Source: Nitrosopumilales archaeon (GTDB taxonomy: Archaea; Thermoproteota; Nitrososphaeria; Nitrososphaerales; Nitrosopumilaceae). Taken from it: a stretch of DNA of 21,292 nt. Where the stretch lies: assembly GCA_025350175.1 (NCBI GenBank), contig JANXYF010000229.1, positions 1 to 21,292 on the forward strand, in the 5' to 3' direction. Below the pieces are notes generated by a model. That model saw only the letters and a program-made list of their open reading frames with translations. It was not told where the DNA came from and made no database searches. Positions 1 through 5,480 of the stretch are shown piece after piece (position 1 is the first letter of the stretch; each line of letters begins with the position of its first letter). Both the position numbers and the translations under genes were made by a program.

Positions 1-172
1 TCTAATCGGAGTAGCTACAAAACTTCTTTCCTTAATTTTTTATTTTAAAATAAGAACTTGGTCATTATCATGTTGCTTGACACAATTTGGACATGAAATC
101 AAAAGATTCGAGTCATGTAAGACTTGGACATTCATAGGTCTGTACATGAGATCTAAAAAATAAAAAAGAGGA

Positions 173-364
173 TTAAGATGTATGCTCGCAAATTGCGTAA
201 ACATCAATCTCTTCAGAGCCACTGCCAGTATTCAATCCAGCTGCATCCCAACCGTGTTGAGGATTATACAGTACAGTAGTTGTATATGGTGTATTCAGAC
301 CCACTTTGATGTCTGAGTCTGTTCCTCCGGCAGGAAGATTGTAACCGTCGAAGAGTTTGAAAAA
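173..364 (-). pseudogene. C-terminal fragment of an unrecognised protein
   Basis: A 63-codon open stretch on the minus strand ends in TAA at 173-175 and is closed upstream by an in-frame stop at 365-367, with no usable start. The translation looks protein-like (contains YNLPAGGTDSDIKVG and ends in DVYAICEHTS), with Gly/Asp/Thr-rich beta-type composition as in extracellular proteins. I do not recognise the family. It overlaps an integrase-like fragment on the other strand, so at least one of the two readings is only a remnant. Together they suggest a decayed accessory segment. Confidence 0.3.
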
Positions 365-445
365 TTAATTTCAGAAGGCTGGCAGTATGTCGCAACACTA
401 CCAAATGACAAAATTTTGGTCAAAAATGAGCAGGGCTCGGTCTAA
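320..445 (+). pseudogene. Integrase-like C-terminal remnant
   Basis: An open stretch without a start codon (in-frame TGA just upstream) ends in TAA at 443-445. The peptide runs through KIVTVEEFEKLISEGWQYVA and then LPNDKILVKNE. This resembles the last alpha/beta turn of archaeal tyrosine recombinases (SSV/pNOB8-type integrases), which commonly end in a helix, then EGxxYV, then a short strand. The catalytic Arg/His/Tyr region is absent. The tRNA-like GC-rich patch at 454-469 begins 8 bases later, which fits an integrase that used a tRNA gene. The family call is by eye and weak. Confidence 0.4.
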
Positions 446-453
446 CAGATAAA

Positions 454-469
454 GCGGGCCCGGGGGGAT
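454..469 (-). other. tRNA 3'-end-like fragment, candidate att site
   Basis: This is a 16-base, almost pure G/C patch in an AT-rich intergenic region. Read on the minus strand it is ATCCCCCCGGGCCCGC, which parses as the 3' strand of a T-stem (CCCCC), the 3' strand of a 7-bp acceptor stem (CGGGCCC) and a discriminator G. The TTCGA T-loop and the rest of a tRNA are missing, so it would be the duplicated tRNA 3' end that integrases leave at one boundary of an island. The second att copy is not in this window. Confidence 0.35.
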
Positions 470-611
470 CACGCACAATATTGTCCGGTTCAGATTTCCT
501 TACATTATATTAGAACACTGTATTATAAAAAAGTTTTTGAAACCAGTGATTTAATTTTTCTCATCATTAAATTTATTTTAATTTTTTCATATGATATATG
601 TGGCAGATATT

Positions 612-1439
612 CTAGAGTTTATTTTCTTCGTGACCGGGCAAAATAGTATCATGTTGATGATGCAATCTTTGTTTCTTTTTTGTTGCAAAAGCGTATCCAA
701 ATGAGACTGCCATTATTGCTACTGCTAATACAGGTCCAGCCCATTCTGGAAGCACATTCGTATTTGTTATTGTGGAATACGATTCAAACGAAGCTACCAT
801 TAATGCAATTCCACTCAGGGAATATGTCATGTATCTGAAACCCTTAGTATCAAATATTCTAGAAAATACTGAACGAAGAATAATGCTATCTAGTGTATCA
901 ACAGGGATCATTCCAAGAGCAAAGAATCCTGACAAAATCAATGCTGTTTGGATTCCTGTCGTGGCTGATACCACTGCAGATAAAGTGATTGCAGAAATTT
1001 GTGTAGCTGTATCAAAACCTAAACCAAAGACCAATCCTGTAACAAAAGAAGAGCCAACAGGTCCAAACATTCCAGTTCTACTCAGAACCTTACTTGCAAG
1101 TATTGCAGAACCACTTTTTCCCCATTTTTTCATTGCATAGATATTGATACCACCAATTACGCCTAGTGCTATTGCTCCTACAATGCCTCCCCAAAATTGT
1201 AGATTATTTGTTGAGATAAGACTTCCAACTACATAGATAATGAAAATCATCTCTGCCAAGACAGAAATCATATGACCAGAGCTAAATCCCGCCCCTACCA
1301 ACCTAGATTTTTTCGTGGCATTATGTAGTCTGACTAGATTATCAATTGCAGTAACATGATCAACATCAAGACCATGACGTATGCCAAAGATGATCATTAT
1401 GGGTATGGATATCAAAATAAAAGACCAAGCGTCAGCCAC
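612..1439 (-). CDS. NiCoT-family nickel (cobalt) permease
   Basis: Secondary transporter of the HoxN/NixA (NiCoT) family, importing Ni2+ across the cytoplasmic membrane. The family signature in the second membrane segment is clear: HGLDVDHVTAIDN (family form H-x4-D-H-x-AIDN, the metal-selectivity motif). Other signatures are SSGHMISV, LGFDTATQISAI and IPVDTLDSI. At 275 residues it is shorter than bacterial NixA, but about eight hydrophobic segments can be counted. The start is GTG, supported by a strong GAGGAGGT ribosome-binding site about 7 bases upstream, unusual here because most genes look leaderless. It lies downstream of nikR with a 178-bp gap that holds a NikR-type operator. Together with the urease genes this points to nickel rather than cobalt. 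Confidence in the family is high; metal choice is inferred. Confidence 0.93.
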   Translation of the reverse strand: MADAWSFILISIPIMIIFGIRHGLDVDHVTAIDNLVRLHNATKKSRLVGAGFSSGHMISVLAEMIFIIYVVGSLISTNNLQFWGGIVGAIALGVIGGINIYAMKKWGKSGSAILASKVLSRTGMFGPVGSSFVTGLVFGLGFDTATQISAITLSAVVSATTGIQTALILSGFFALGMIPVDTLDSIILRSVFSRIFDTKGFRYMTYSLSGIALMVASFESYSTITNTNVLPEWAGPVLAVAIMAVSFGYAFATKKKQRLHHQHDTILPGHEENKL

Positions 1440-1462
1440 CTAGAAAACCTCCTCATTATACC

Positions 1463-1490
1463 GTATTACAAAATTATCAAAAAGTAATAC
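1463..1490. promoter_or_regulatory. NikR-type operator upstream of the Ni permease
   Basis: Perfect inverted repeat GTATTA-N16-TAATAC; the symmetry extends one base inward to GTATTAC-N14-GTAATAC. This is the 6-16-6 geometry of the Escherichia coli NikR operator GTATGA-N16-TCATAC with one change per half-site. It ends 24 bp from the GTG start of the permease. A TATA-like stretch (TATAGAAATA, minus strand, about 1529-1538) lies upstream, so the operator would sit over or just after the transcription start, a repressing position. Confidence 0.7.
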
Positions 1491-1617
1491 TGAGCAAATC
1501 ATGGATTTAGTAAAGAATATTTCTATAAAAATATGATGTAAAAAATCGTAAACTACAAAACTACTTCTAAAAATCTATACGTAAAGTACATAAATGAATT
1601 TTTCTACAAAAGATATT

Positions 1618-2061
1618 CTAAACCAGAGTTACGAAATTTACTTTCAAACTTTTAATTCCACGATTCTCTGAAATTTTTCTGGCCAATTCTTTTATTCGCG
1701 AAATTTCTCCTTTGACCATTATTGTTTCTAAACAATTTTCATGATCAAGATGTGTATGTGTGACAGCACTGATAATATCCGTATAGTCATGTTGTGATTC
1801 AGTAGATATAGAATCATGATTGTATGTGTGATTATTATACAGTAAAACTATTGCACCTGCACCCTGATGATTATCGTTTCCTTTCCAACCATATTCATCC
1901 ACAAAGGAATGCATGGCAATTTGCATGGCTTTTGACCTGTCAGAATATCCTGCTTTTTTCATTGCTCGATCAAACTCGATCAAAAGTTTGTGTGACAAAG
2001 ACATACTTATTCTCATAACATTTCCTTCATCGTCACGAGTTGATCTCTGCTTTTTCTTCAC
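1618..2061 (-). CDS. nikR: NikR nickel-responsive ribbon-helix-helix regulator
   Basis: Nickel-dependent transcriptional repressor, normally a tetramer. Residues about 15-56 form the ribbon-helix-helix DNA-binding domain (RISMSLSHKLLIEFDRAM, then the SDRSKAMQIAM helix). The C-terminal half is the ACT-like Ni-binding domain. All four square-planar nickel ligands known from E. coli NikR (H76, H87, H89, C95) have equivalents at identical spacing: H91, H102, H104 and C110, the last three in THTHLDHENC. Length (147) is typical. The start is GTG; an in-frame TAA lies nine codons upstream and no ATG intervenes. It precedes the NiCoT permease on the same strand, and the operator at 1463-1490 is its probable target. 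No convincing NikR box was found in front of nikR itself. Confidence 0.95.
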   Translation of the reverse strand: MKKKQRSTRDDEGNVMRISMSLSHKLLIEFDRAMKKAGYSDRSKAMQIAMHSFVDEYGWKGNDNHQGAGAIVLLYNNHTYNHDSISTESQHDYTDIISAVTHTHLDHENCLETIMVKGEISRIKELARKISENRGIKSLKVNFVTLV

Positions 2062-2160
2062 AGCATCATTTAGAGATACAATCTTTTATCTTTTCTATTC
2101 AATAAAATTTCATACTTATTACAAATGAGTGTGTGCAAATACTAGACAATAGTGTTCACT

Positions 2161-2182
2161 AAGATCATCACTAGTTGATCTT
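2161..2182. repeat. 7-bp-arm inverted repeat in nikR upstream region
   Basis: AAGATCA and TGATCTT are perfect complements separated by 8 bases, in the 230-bp gap between nikR and the 61-residue gene, and a T-rich run follows. It could be a weak terminator for the gene ending at 2292 or an operator. Nothing in the sequence decides between these. Confidence 0.35.
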
Positions 2183-2291
2183 TAATTTACTCTTACCATA
2201 GATTAGAAAGATAAGAAGTAGAGAGTATTCGATGATGTGATCTTTAGACTCAATATTATAATAAAATATGCTTTAATTTGCTACTTTGTGC

Positions 2292-2477
2292 CTATTTCAG
2301 TCCAATATTTTTAGTTAATACTAGTTCTACTGGATCCCTAATTATTACAACATGCCCATAGAAGACATGTAATGAGCAATGATGTATTTTCATTTTTTCA
2401 AGAGATTTATCTGAGAAATATTTTTCATTGTATAGCCCAAATGATTTCTTACAGTTACTACAGTATATTTCCTTCAA
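2292..2477 (-). CDS. Small Cys/His-rich (zinc-ribbon-like) protein
   Basis: A 61-residue protein starting at TTG. The N-terminus has a C-x2-C knuckle (CSNCKKSFGLYNEKYF, C6 and C9). A second cluster is HHCSLHVFYGH (H32, H33, C34, H37, H42), followed by a hydrophobic VVIIRDPVELVL strand. The spacing is compatible with one zinc site completed by His/Cys. I do not recognise a named family. It follows the ureohydrolase, UreA-like and 39-residue ORFs on the same strand with a 12-bp gap, so it may be the last gene of that operon. No strong upstream ATG exists. The protein-like composition and gene order make it credible; function unknown. Confidence 0.5.
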   Translation of the reverse strand: MKEIYCSNCKKSFGLYNEKYFSDKSLEKMKIHHCSLHVFYGHVVIIRDPVELVLTKNIGLK

Positions 2478-2489
2478 ATTAAAACCGCC

Positions 2490-2609
2490 TTATTTCCCTT
2501 CATCATCATCTACAAATCTAAAAGAAGTATTTTTTCCTGTCAATCCAGATATAATTATAATTGCTGTTGTAGTCCATATTTTTTCAAAGATTTTTTTATA
2601 ACCTTTCAC
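2490..2609 (-). CDS. Short membrane-segment protein (39 aa), tentative
   Basis: A 39-codon ORF with a GTG start at 2607-2609, inside the last codons of the UreA-like gene (14-base overlap), ending in TAA at 2490-2492. The peptide is basic at the N-terminus (VKGYKKIFEKIW), has a hydrophobic stretch TTTAIIIISGL, and ends in an acidic tail (RFVDDDEGK). This is the layout of a small single-pass membrane protein. It is collinear with the ureohydrolase and UreA-like genes and could be translationally coupled. No family recognised. It may be a chance ORF, but the overlapping start and amphipathic layout argue mildly for a gene. Confidence 0.35.
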   Translation of the reverse strand: MKGYKKIFEKIWTTTAIIIISGLTGKNTSFRFVDDDEGK

Positions 2610-3012
2610 GATTAGTTGTTCCATTTACTCCGGAGTCCATCAATATGTAATGCTTAGCAGGAATTGGTTCTACAAATTGTATTATCCTTTTCGGTAAATT
2701 ATCCACTGTAATATTGAATGTGATTTCTCTTAAGGTTTCCGGGACGCCAATCAGAACATTATTTCTTGTTAAAATTTTTGACGAATTATCTTTTATTTCT
2801 GATTCCGATTTATGCAAACGTGTCTCGCTTACTAGGTACACACAATAAACCAATAAAACTTCGTGTACATTTAGTTTTAAATTTCTTGAAAGTTTATCTT
2901 TTACCATTTCTACAACATTAAGAAAAATGGCTTCATCTTCATTTTTAAATTCAAACAATTTGGTAAAGGGAAGGTCTGACTCCCCCTTTACCTCGACCTC
3001 GATTCTAATCAA
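2596..3012 (-). CDS. Divergent urease gamma-subunit (UreA) paralog
   Basis: A 138-residue protein. Residues about 35-117 align with the genuine UreA of this window (11966-12268) nearly without gaps. Shared blocks are SR-LKLN--E, K-S-SE, K-LTR--VL-GVPE, then a D and a terminal (D/E)PI. Counting by eye gives about 25 identities over about 78 positions. It adds an N-terminal beta-like extension (MIRIEVEVKGESDLPFTKLF) and a C-terminal tail (KHYILMDSGVNGTTNRERL) absent from UreA. UreA is a structural, non-catalytic subunit, so this is not a second urease. The TTG start overlaps the TGA stop of the ureohydrolase gene upstream, implying translational coupling. Inference: an adaptor linking urea production to urease or replacing UreA in some assemblies. 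Homology is fairly secure; role unknown. Confidence 0.72.
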   Translation of the reverse strand: MIRIEVEVKGESDLPFTKLFEFKNEDEAIFLNVVEMVKDKLSRNLKLNVHEVLLVYCVYLVSETRLHKSESEIKDNSSKILTRNNVLIGVPETLREITFNITVDNLPKRIIQFVEPIPAKHYILMDSGVNGTTNRERL

Positions 3013-4124
3013 TTTCTTTTTGGAATCTCAGCTTTGGGTTTACCAAAGCTGTATGTATTGCCTGTACCACGATATGATTTTGGTCTGACTGGATGACCTT
3101 CTGTTTCACCTTTCTTTGTGAGAGACAGTCCAGCCAATAGTTCTACTATCAAGCGATTTGCAAGGCCTGAGGTGATTCCACCGCTGTAGGAATTGCCATC
3201 ACTTACATCATAGTTTGGAGCCACTTCGACTAGGTCAAAGGCAAACTTGTCTGGATCAAATGAGGATGATAGTAGCCTCATCAGTCTCATTCCTTCACGA
3301 GAGGTAAGTCCGTTTGGTTCTGGTTCTCCAGTTCCTGGAGCATATGCTGGATCAAATGTATCAATGTCCCAACTGATGTACACCGCATCCACATTGTCAT
3401 TGGCCCTATCTGCAGCTTCTTTTGCAATTTTGTCTATGCCTAACTCTTCTACATCAAGCATAGTGAACCATTGAAAGTCTTGATCTGCCATCCACTTGTA
3501 TAGATCTGGGCCTGGCCAGTATCCACGAGGTCCAATCAAGGTGTAATTTTTACCTTTGAGGCATCCCAATTCCATTATCCTTCTAATGTGAGCTCCATGG
3601 TCATACTTGAAACCACATAGACCCTGTGGTGCACAGTCAGCATGTGTATCAATGTGAATCATTCCAATGTTCTTGTATTTTTTTGCAAAGGCTCGCACAT
3701 TTGCAAAAGTGACAGAGTGATCACCACCAAGCATTACAGGAATACCATCAATATCCAATACTTCTTTGACTTTGTCAGTCATTCTTCTATGAGATTCTAC
3801 CACATCACCTGGCACAATGTTAACATCACCATAATCTACCGTCTTGAAAACCCCAAATGGATCAACACCTGTCTCGATGTTGAAATGTTCGTACGGAGGA
3901 GATGGTACTGTAGATGCTGCTCTTATAGCTCTTGGTCCATATCTGGCACCTGGCCTGATGGTGGTACCAAAGTCAAAAGGTTCACCTATTATGGCGACAT
4001 CCGGTCGCACTTTTTCCAGCTCTGCTTTATTTCGAAGTAAAGGCAATTTCAAGAACGTAGGTATGCCCACAAAAATTGGTTCGTCATTGCCCTTGTATGA
4101 GTCTCCATAGAATTCTGCTCCCAT
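3009..4124 (-). CDS. speB: Arginase-family ureohydrolase (agmatinase-like)
   Basis: Binuclear-metal ureohydrolase that splits urea from a guanidino compound; agmatine giving putrescine plus urea is the default call. All six metal ligands of the fold are visible: H136 (GGDHSV), D159, H161 and D163 (IDTHAD), D253 and D255 (SWDIDTFDPAYAPGTG), plus the conserved Glu in DLVEVAP (E300). At 371 residues it is about 60 longer than typical agmatinases. The extra length is an N-terminal segment (FVGIPTFLKLPLL and its flanks) and a basic C-terminal tail of about 35 residues. Related long members of this family act on guanidinobutyrate or, as Ni enzymes, on guanidine, so the substrate is not settled; urea is a product in every case. 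It is the first gene of an operon with the UreA paralog, and a palindrome at 4135-4152 lies in its promoter. Confidence 0.88.
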   Translation of the reverse strand: MGAEFYGDSYKGNDEPIFVGIPTFLKLPLLRNKAELEKVRPDVAIIGEPFDFGTTIRPGARYGPRAIRAASTVPSPPYEHFNIETGVDPFGVFKTVDYGDVNIVPGDVVESHRRMTDKVKEVLDIDGIPVMLGGDHSVTFANVRAFAKKYKNIGMIHIDTHADCAPQGLCGFKYDHGAHIRRIMELGCLKGKNYTLIGPRGYWPGPDLYKWMADQDFQWFTMLDVEELGIDKIAKEAADRANDNVDAVYISWDIDTFDPAYAPGTGEPEPNGLTSREGMRLMRLLSSSFDPDKFAFDLVEVAPNYDVSDGNSYSGGITSGLANRLIVELLAGLSLTKKGETEGHPVRPKSYRGTGNTYSFGKPKAEIPKRN

Positions 4125-4134
4125 AATTATCAGT

Positions 4135-4152
4135 ATAGTAATACATTACTAT
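4135..4152. promoter_or_regulatory. Palindromic operator candidate of the ureohydrolase gene
   Basis: Perfect inverted repeat ATAGTAAT-AC-ATTACTAT, 10 bp upstream of the ureohydrolase ATG. On the minus strand a TATA-like TTTAAGTA (4155-4162) precedes it, so the palindrome would cover the transcription start. It contains the heptamer GTAATAC that also forms half of the NikR-type operator at 1463-1490, but without a second half-site at NikR spacing. Confidence 0.5.
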
Positions 4153-4200
4153 CTACTTAAATTTGTCTAAGTAATTTACGTTTTTAAATTAGCTCTGCAG

Positions 4201-4220
4201 TCGAACTTTTTTGTGTTCGA
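4201..4220. repeat. TCGAAC/GTTCGA inverted repeat (dispersed motif, variant copy)
   Basis: TCGAAC and GTTCGA arms separated by 8 bases (TTTTTTGT), in the divergent region between the ureohydrolase and the 46-residue gene. The same arms build the tighter motif TTCGAYTGTCGAA at 5416, 7612 and 9867. Confidence 0.45.
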
Positions 4221-4373
4221 TTCATGAATTGCAAAAAAAGTTCCGTAATCTACGTGCTAAACCAAGGAAAAATGACCAACGTAGCATCAACGGATGATAA
4301 ATTTGTACATCAGAACTTGTTTTGAAAATTTCAGGTTGAAATAAAATTTTAAATATAGTGTAATTAATAATAG

Positions 4374-4514
4374 ATGATGGATCTAAGCGGGGTATACGAA
4401 ATGTTTGCTGCAATACTAGCAGCAGCTGGATTCTTCTTGTTTGTGGGAATAGTCGGAATTAAAGGAAACAAAAAGGAAGACGAATTACACAAAGTAGAAT
4501 CAGAAGAATCTTAA
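4374..4514 (+). CDS. Small single-pass membrane protein (46 aa)
   Basis: An ORF starting with tandem ATG codons and ending in TAA. The layout is a short polar N-terminus (MMDLSGVYEM), one hydrophobic helix of about 19 residues (FAAILAAAGFFLFVGIVGI), then a Lys/Glu-rich cytosol-type tail (KGNKKEDELHKVESEES). A TATA-like TTTTAAATATAG at about 4348-4359 lies some 20 bases before the ATG, matching the near-leaderless promoters of neighbouring genes. A T-rich run follows directly after the stop. These features make it a believable gene although it is short. Family not recognised; such tiny membrane proteins often accompany membrane complexes, but no partner is indicated here. Confidence 0.6.
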   Translation: MMDLSGVYEMFAAILAAAGFFLFVGIVGIKGNKKEDELHKVESEES

Positions 4515-4516
4515 AC

Positions 4517-4530
4517 TTTTTTTGTTTTTT
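4517..4530 (+). terminator. T-rich transcription terminator
   Basis: T7-G-T6 run starting 2 bases after the TAA of the 46-residue gene. Oligo-T without a hairpin is the usual archaeal termination signal. Confidence 0.55.
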
Positions 4531-4565
4531 CACAAATACTAATTTAAGTCAGTATATCTATCATC

Positions 4566-5087
4566 ATGAACATGATATTTCACTGGTTCAAGAAAAACCA
4601 ATTAGAAGTCCCTATAGTAAAATATAAAAAAATGTCTAGAAAAGAAGCTTCCGAAGATCTTGTAAAATTAGGAGAAGACCTTGCTAATGATCGTCATCAT
4701 GACAAAGCTCTTGCATATTTTAACAAGGCAATAGAAATAAACCCAAAAAATGATTTTGCATGGGGCGATCGCGGCTTGATGTTGGACAAACAAGGGAGAA
4801 AGAACGAGGCATTAGAGTCGTTTTCAAGAGCATTAGAGATTAATTCATCAAATTCGATAACCTGGCACAACAAAGGGTTGACGCTCATGAAATTAGGCAA
4901 ACTTTCTGAATCCATTGAATGTTTTGATAAAGCAATTGAGATCGATGCAAAATACGCAAAAGCGTGGTATAACAGAGGTCGGGCTATGTCCATGTTAGGG
5001 AAGATAAACGAATCTCAGATTAGTTTTGACACTTCAAAAAAATTAGATCCATTGCTTTATACCAAGCTTAAGAAAATGAAATCATAG
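4566..5087 (+). CDS. TPR-repeat protein
   Basis: A 173-residue protein made mainly of tetratricopeptide repeats. Three full repeats are plain: residues about 31-64 (LGEDLANDRHHDKALAYF, then NKAIEINPKN), 65-98 (AWGDRGLMLDKQGRKNEALE and following) and 99-132 (TWHNKGLTLMKLGKLSESIE and following), with a fourth, partial repeat to the end. The W/A/G/Y/A/P positions of the TPR consensus are present. There is no signal peptide or membrane helix, so it is a cytosolic protein-protein interaction scaffold. It has its own TATA-like element (AATTTAAGT, about 4540-4548) and the ATG at 4566 fits near-leaderless initiation. Partner unknown; the surrounding urea genes do not establish a link. Confidence 0.88.
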   Translation: MNMIFHWFKKNQLEVPIVKYKKMSRKEASEDLVKLGEDLANDRHHDKALAYFNKAIEINPKNDFAWGDRGLMLDKQGRKNEALESFSRALEINSSNSITWHNKGLTLMKLGKLSESIECFDKAIEIDAKYAKAWYNRGRAMSMLGKINESQISFDTSKKLDPLLYTKLKKMKS

Positions 5088-5107
5088 GTTTTTTGACAAG
5101 ATATATC

Positions 5108-5290
5108 TCAAATTTTGTGATTGCGTGTCATGTGAAGCCTAAACGATGATTCGTTTTCAAAAGACTCATCACATGTTATGCATAGATAATCAGTTTTCCC
5201 GTCATGAATGTCTTGAGCATGCTTGACCAAATCATCGCGGTTGTTGAACTTCATACCACAAGAACCACACCCGTAGCTTTTTCCAAACAA
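5108..5290 (-). CDS. Two-finger C2H2 zinc-finger protein
   Basis: A 60-residue protein consisting of two classical C2H2 fingers: C8-x2-C11-x12-H24-x4-H29 and C37-x2-C40-x12-H53-x4-H58, separated by a short DGKTDY linker with the usual aromatic/hydrophobic core positions (F15, L21; F44, F50). Such mini-C2H2 proteins are typical of Thaumarchaeota and are presumed nucleic-acid binding regulators. It converges with the TPR gene (20-bp gap). Start is ATG. A second C2H2 protein with a single finger lies at 20585-20923. Target unknown. Confidence 0.85.
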   Translation of the reverse strand: MFGKSYGCGSCGMKFNNRDDLVKHAQDIHDGKTDYLCITCDESFENESSFRLHMTRNHKI

Positions 5291-5415
5291 TCATAATTGA
5301 TTGAATTTATTTTTATATAAAATTTTGCAATGGAGTAAATAAAATCTTGTTATTTTGACACAAAAATATTTTGCATATAAAAATTAAAAATTATTTCATA
5401 TGTAACAACATATTG

Positions 5416-5428
5416 TTCGACTGTCGAA
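5416..5428. repeat. TTCGAYTGTCGAA motif, copy upstream of the urea transporter
   Basis: TTCGACTGTCGAA, 6-bp perfect arms around one base, 21 bp upstream of the TATA region (5450-5464) of the transporter gene. This is where an archaeal activator would bind. Identical-type copies lie at 7612-7624 and 9867-9879. Confidence 0.5.
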
Positions 5429-5449
5429 ACTTGCCAAAATACCGGCATG

Positions 5450-5464
5450 TTTATTAATATATAA
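5450..5464 (+). promoter_or_regulatory. TATA box of the urea transporter gene
   Basis: TTTATTAATATATAA stretch, 17 bases before the ATG at 5481, implying a leaderless or nearly leaderless transcript. Confidence 0.5.
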
Positions 5465-5480
5465 TTACTAATCTTATGAG

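Noticed and set aside
40..222. 60-residue minus-strand ORF with a C-x2-C pair
   Set aside because: Its 3' half overlaps a better protein-like remnant in another frame (173-364), the composition is not convincing, and there is no promoter or ribosome-binding signal.
772..1140. 122-residue plus-strand ORF inside the Ni permease gene
   Set aside because: It is an antisense shadow of a clear NiCoT gene with no protein-like features.
2062..2160. Possible NikR self-operator (GTATTT...AATAAG) upstream of nikR
   Set aside because: The half-sites mismatch at several positions and the spacing only fits if poor matches are accepted.
3247..4110. Several plus-strand ORFs opposite the ureohydrolase
   Set aside because: All lie antisense to a gene whose metal-ligand motifs are intact; shadows.
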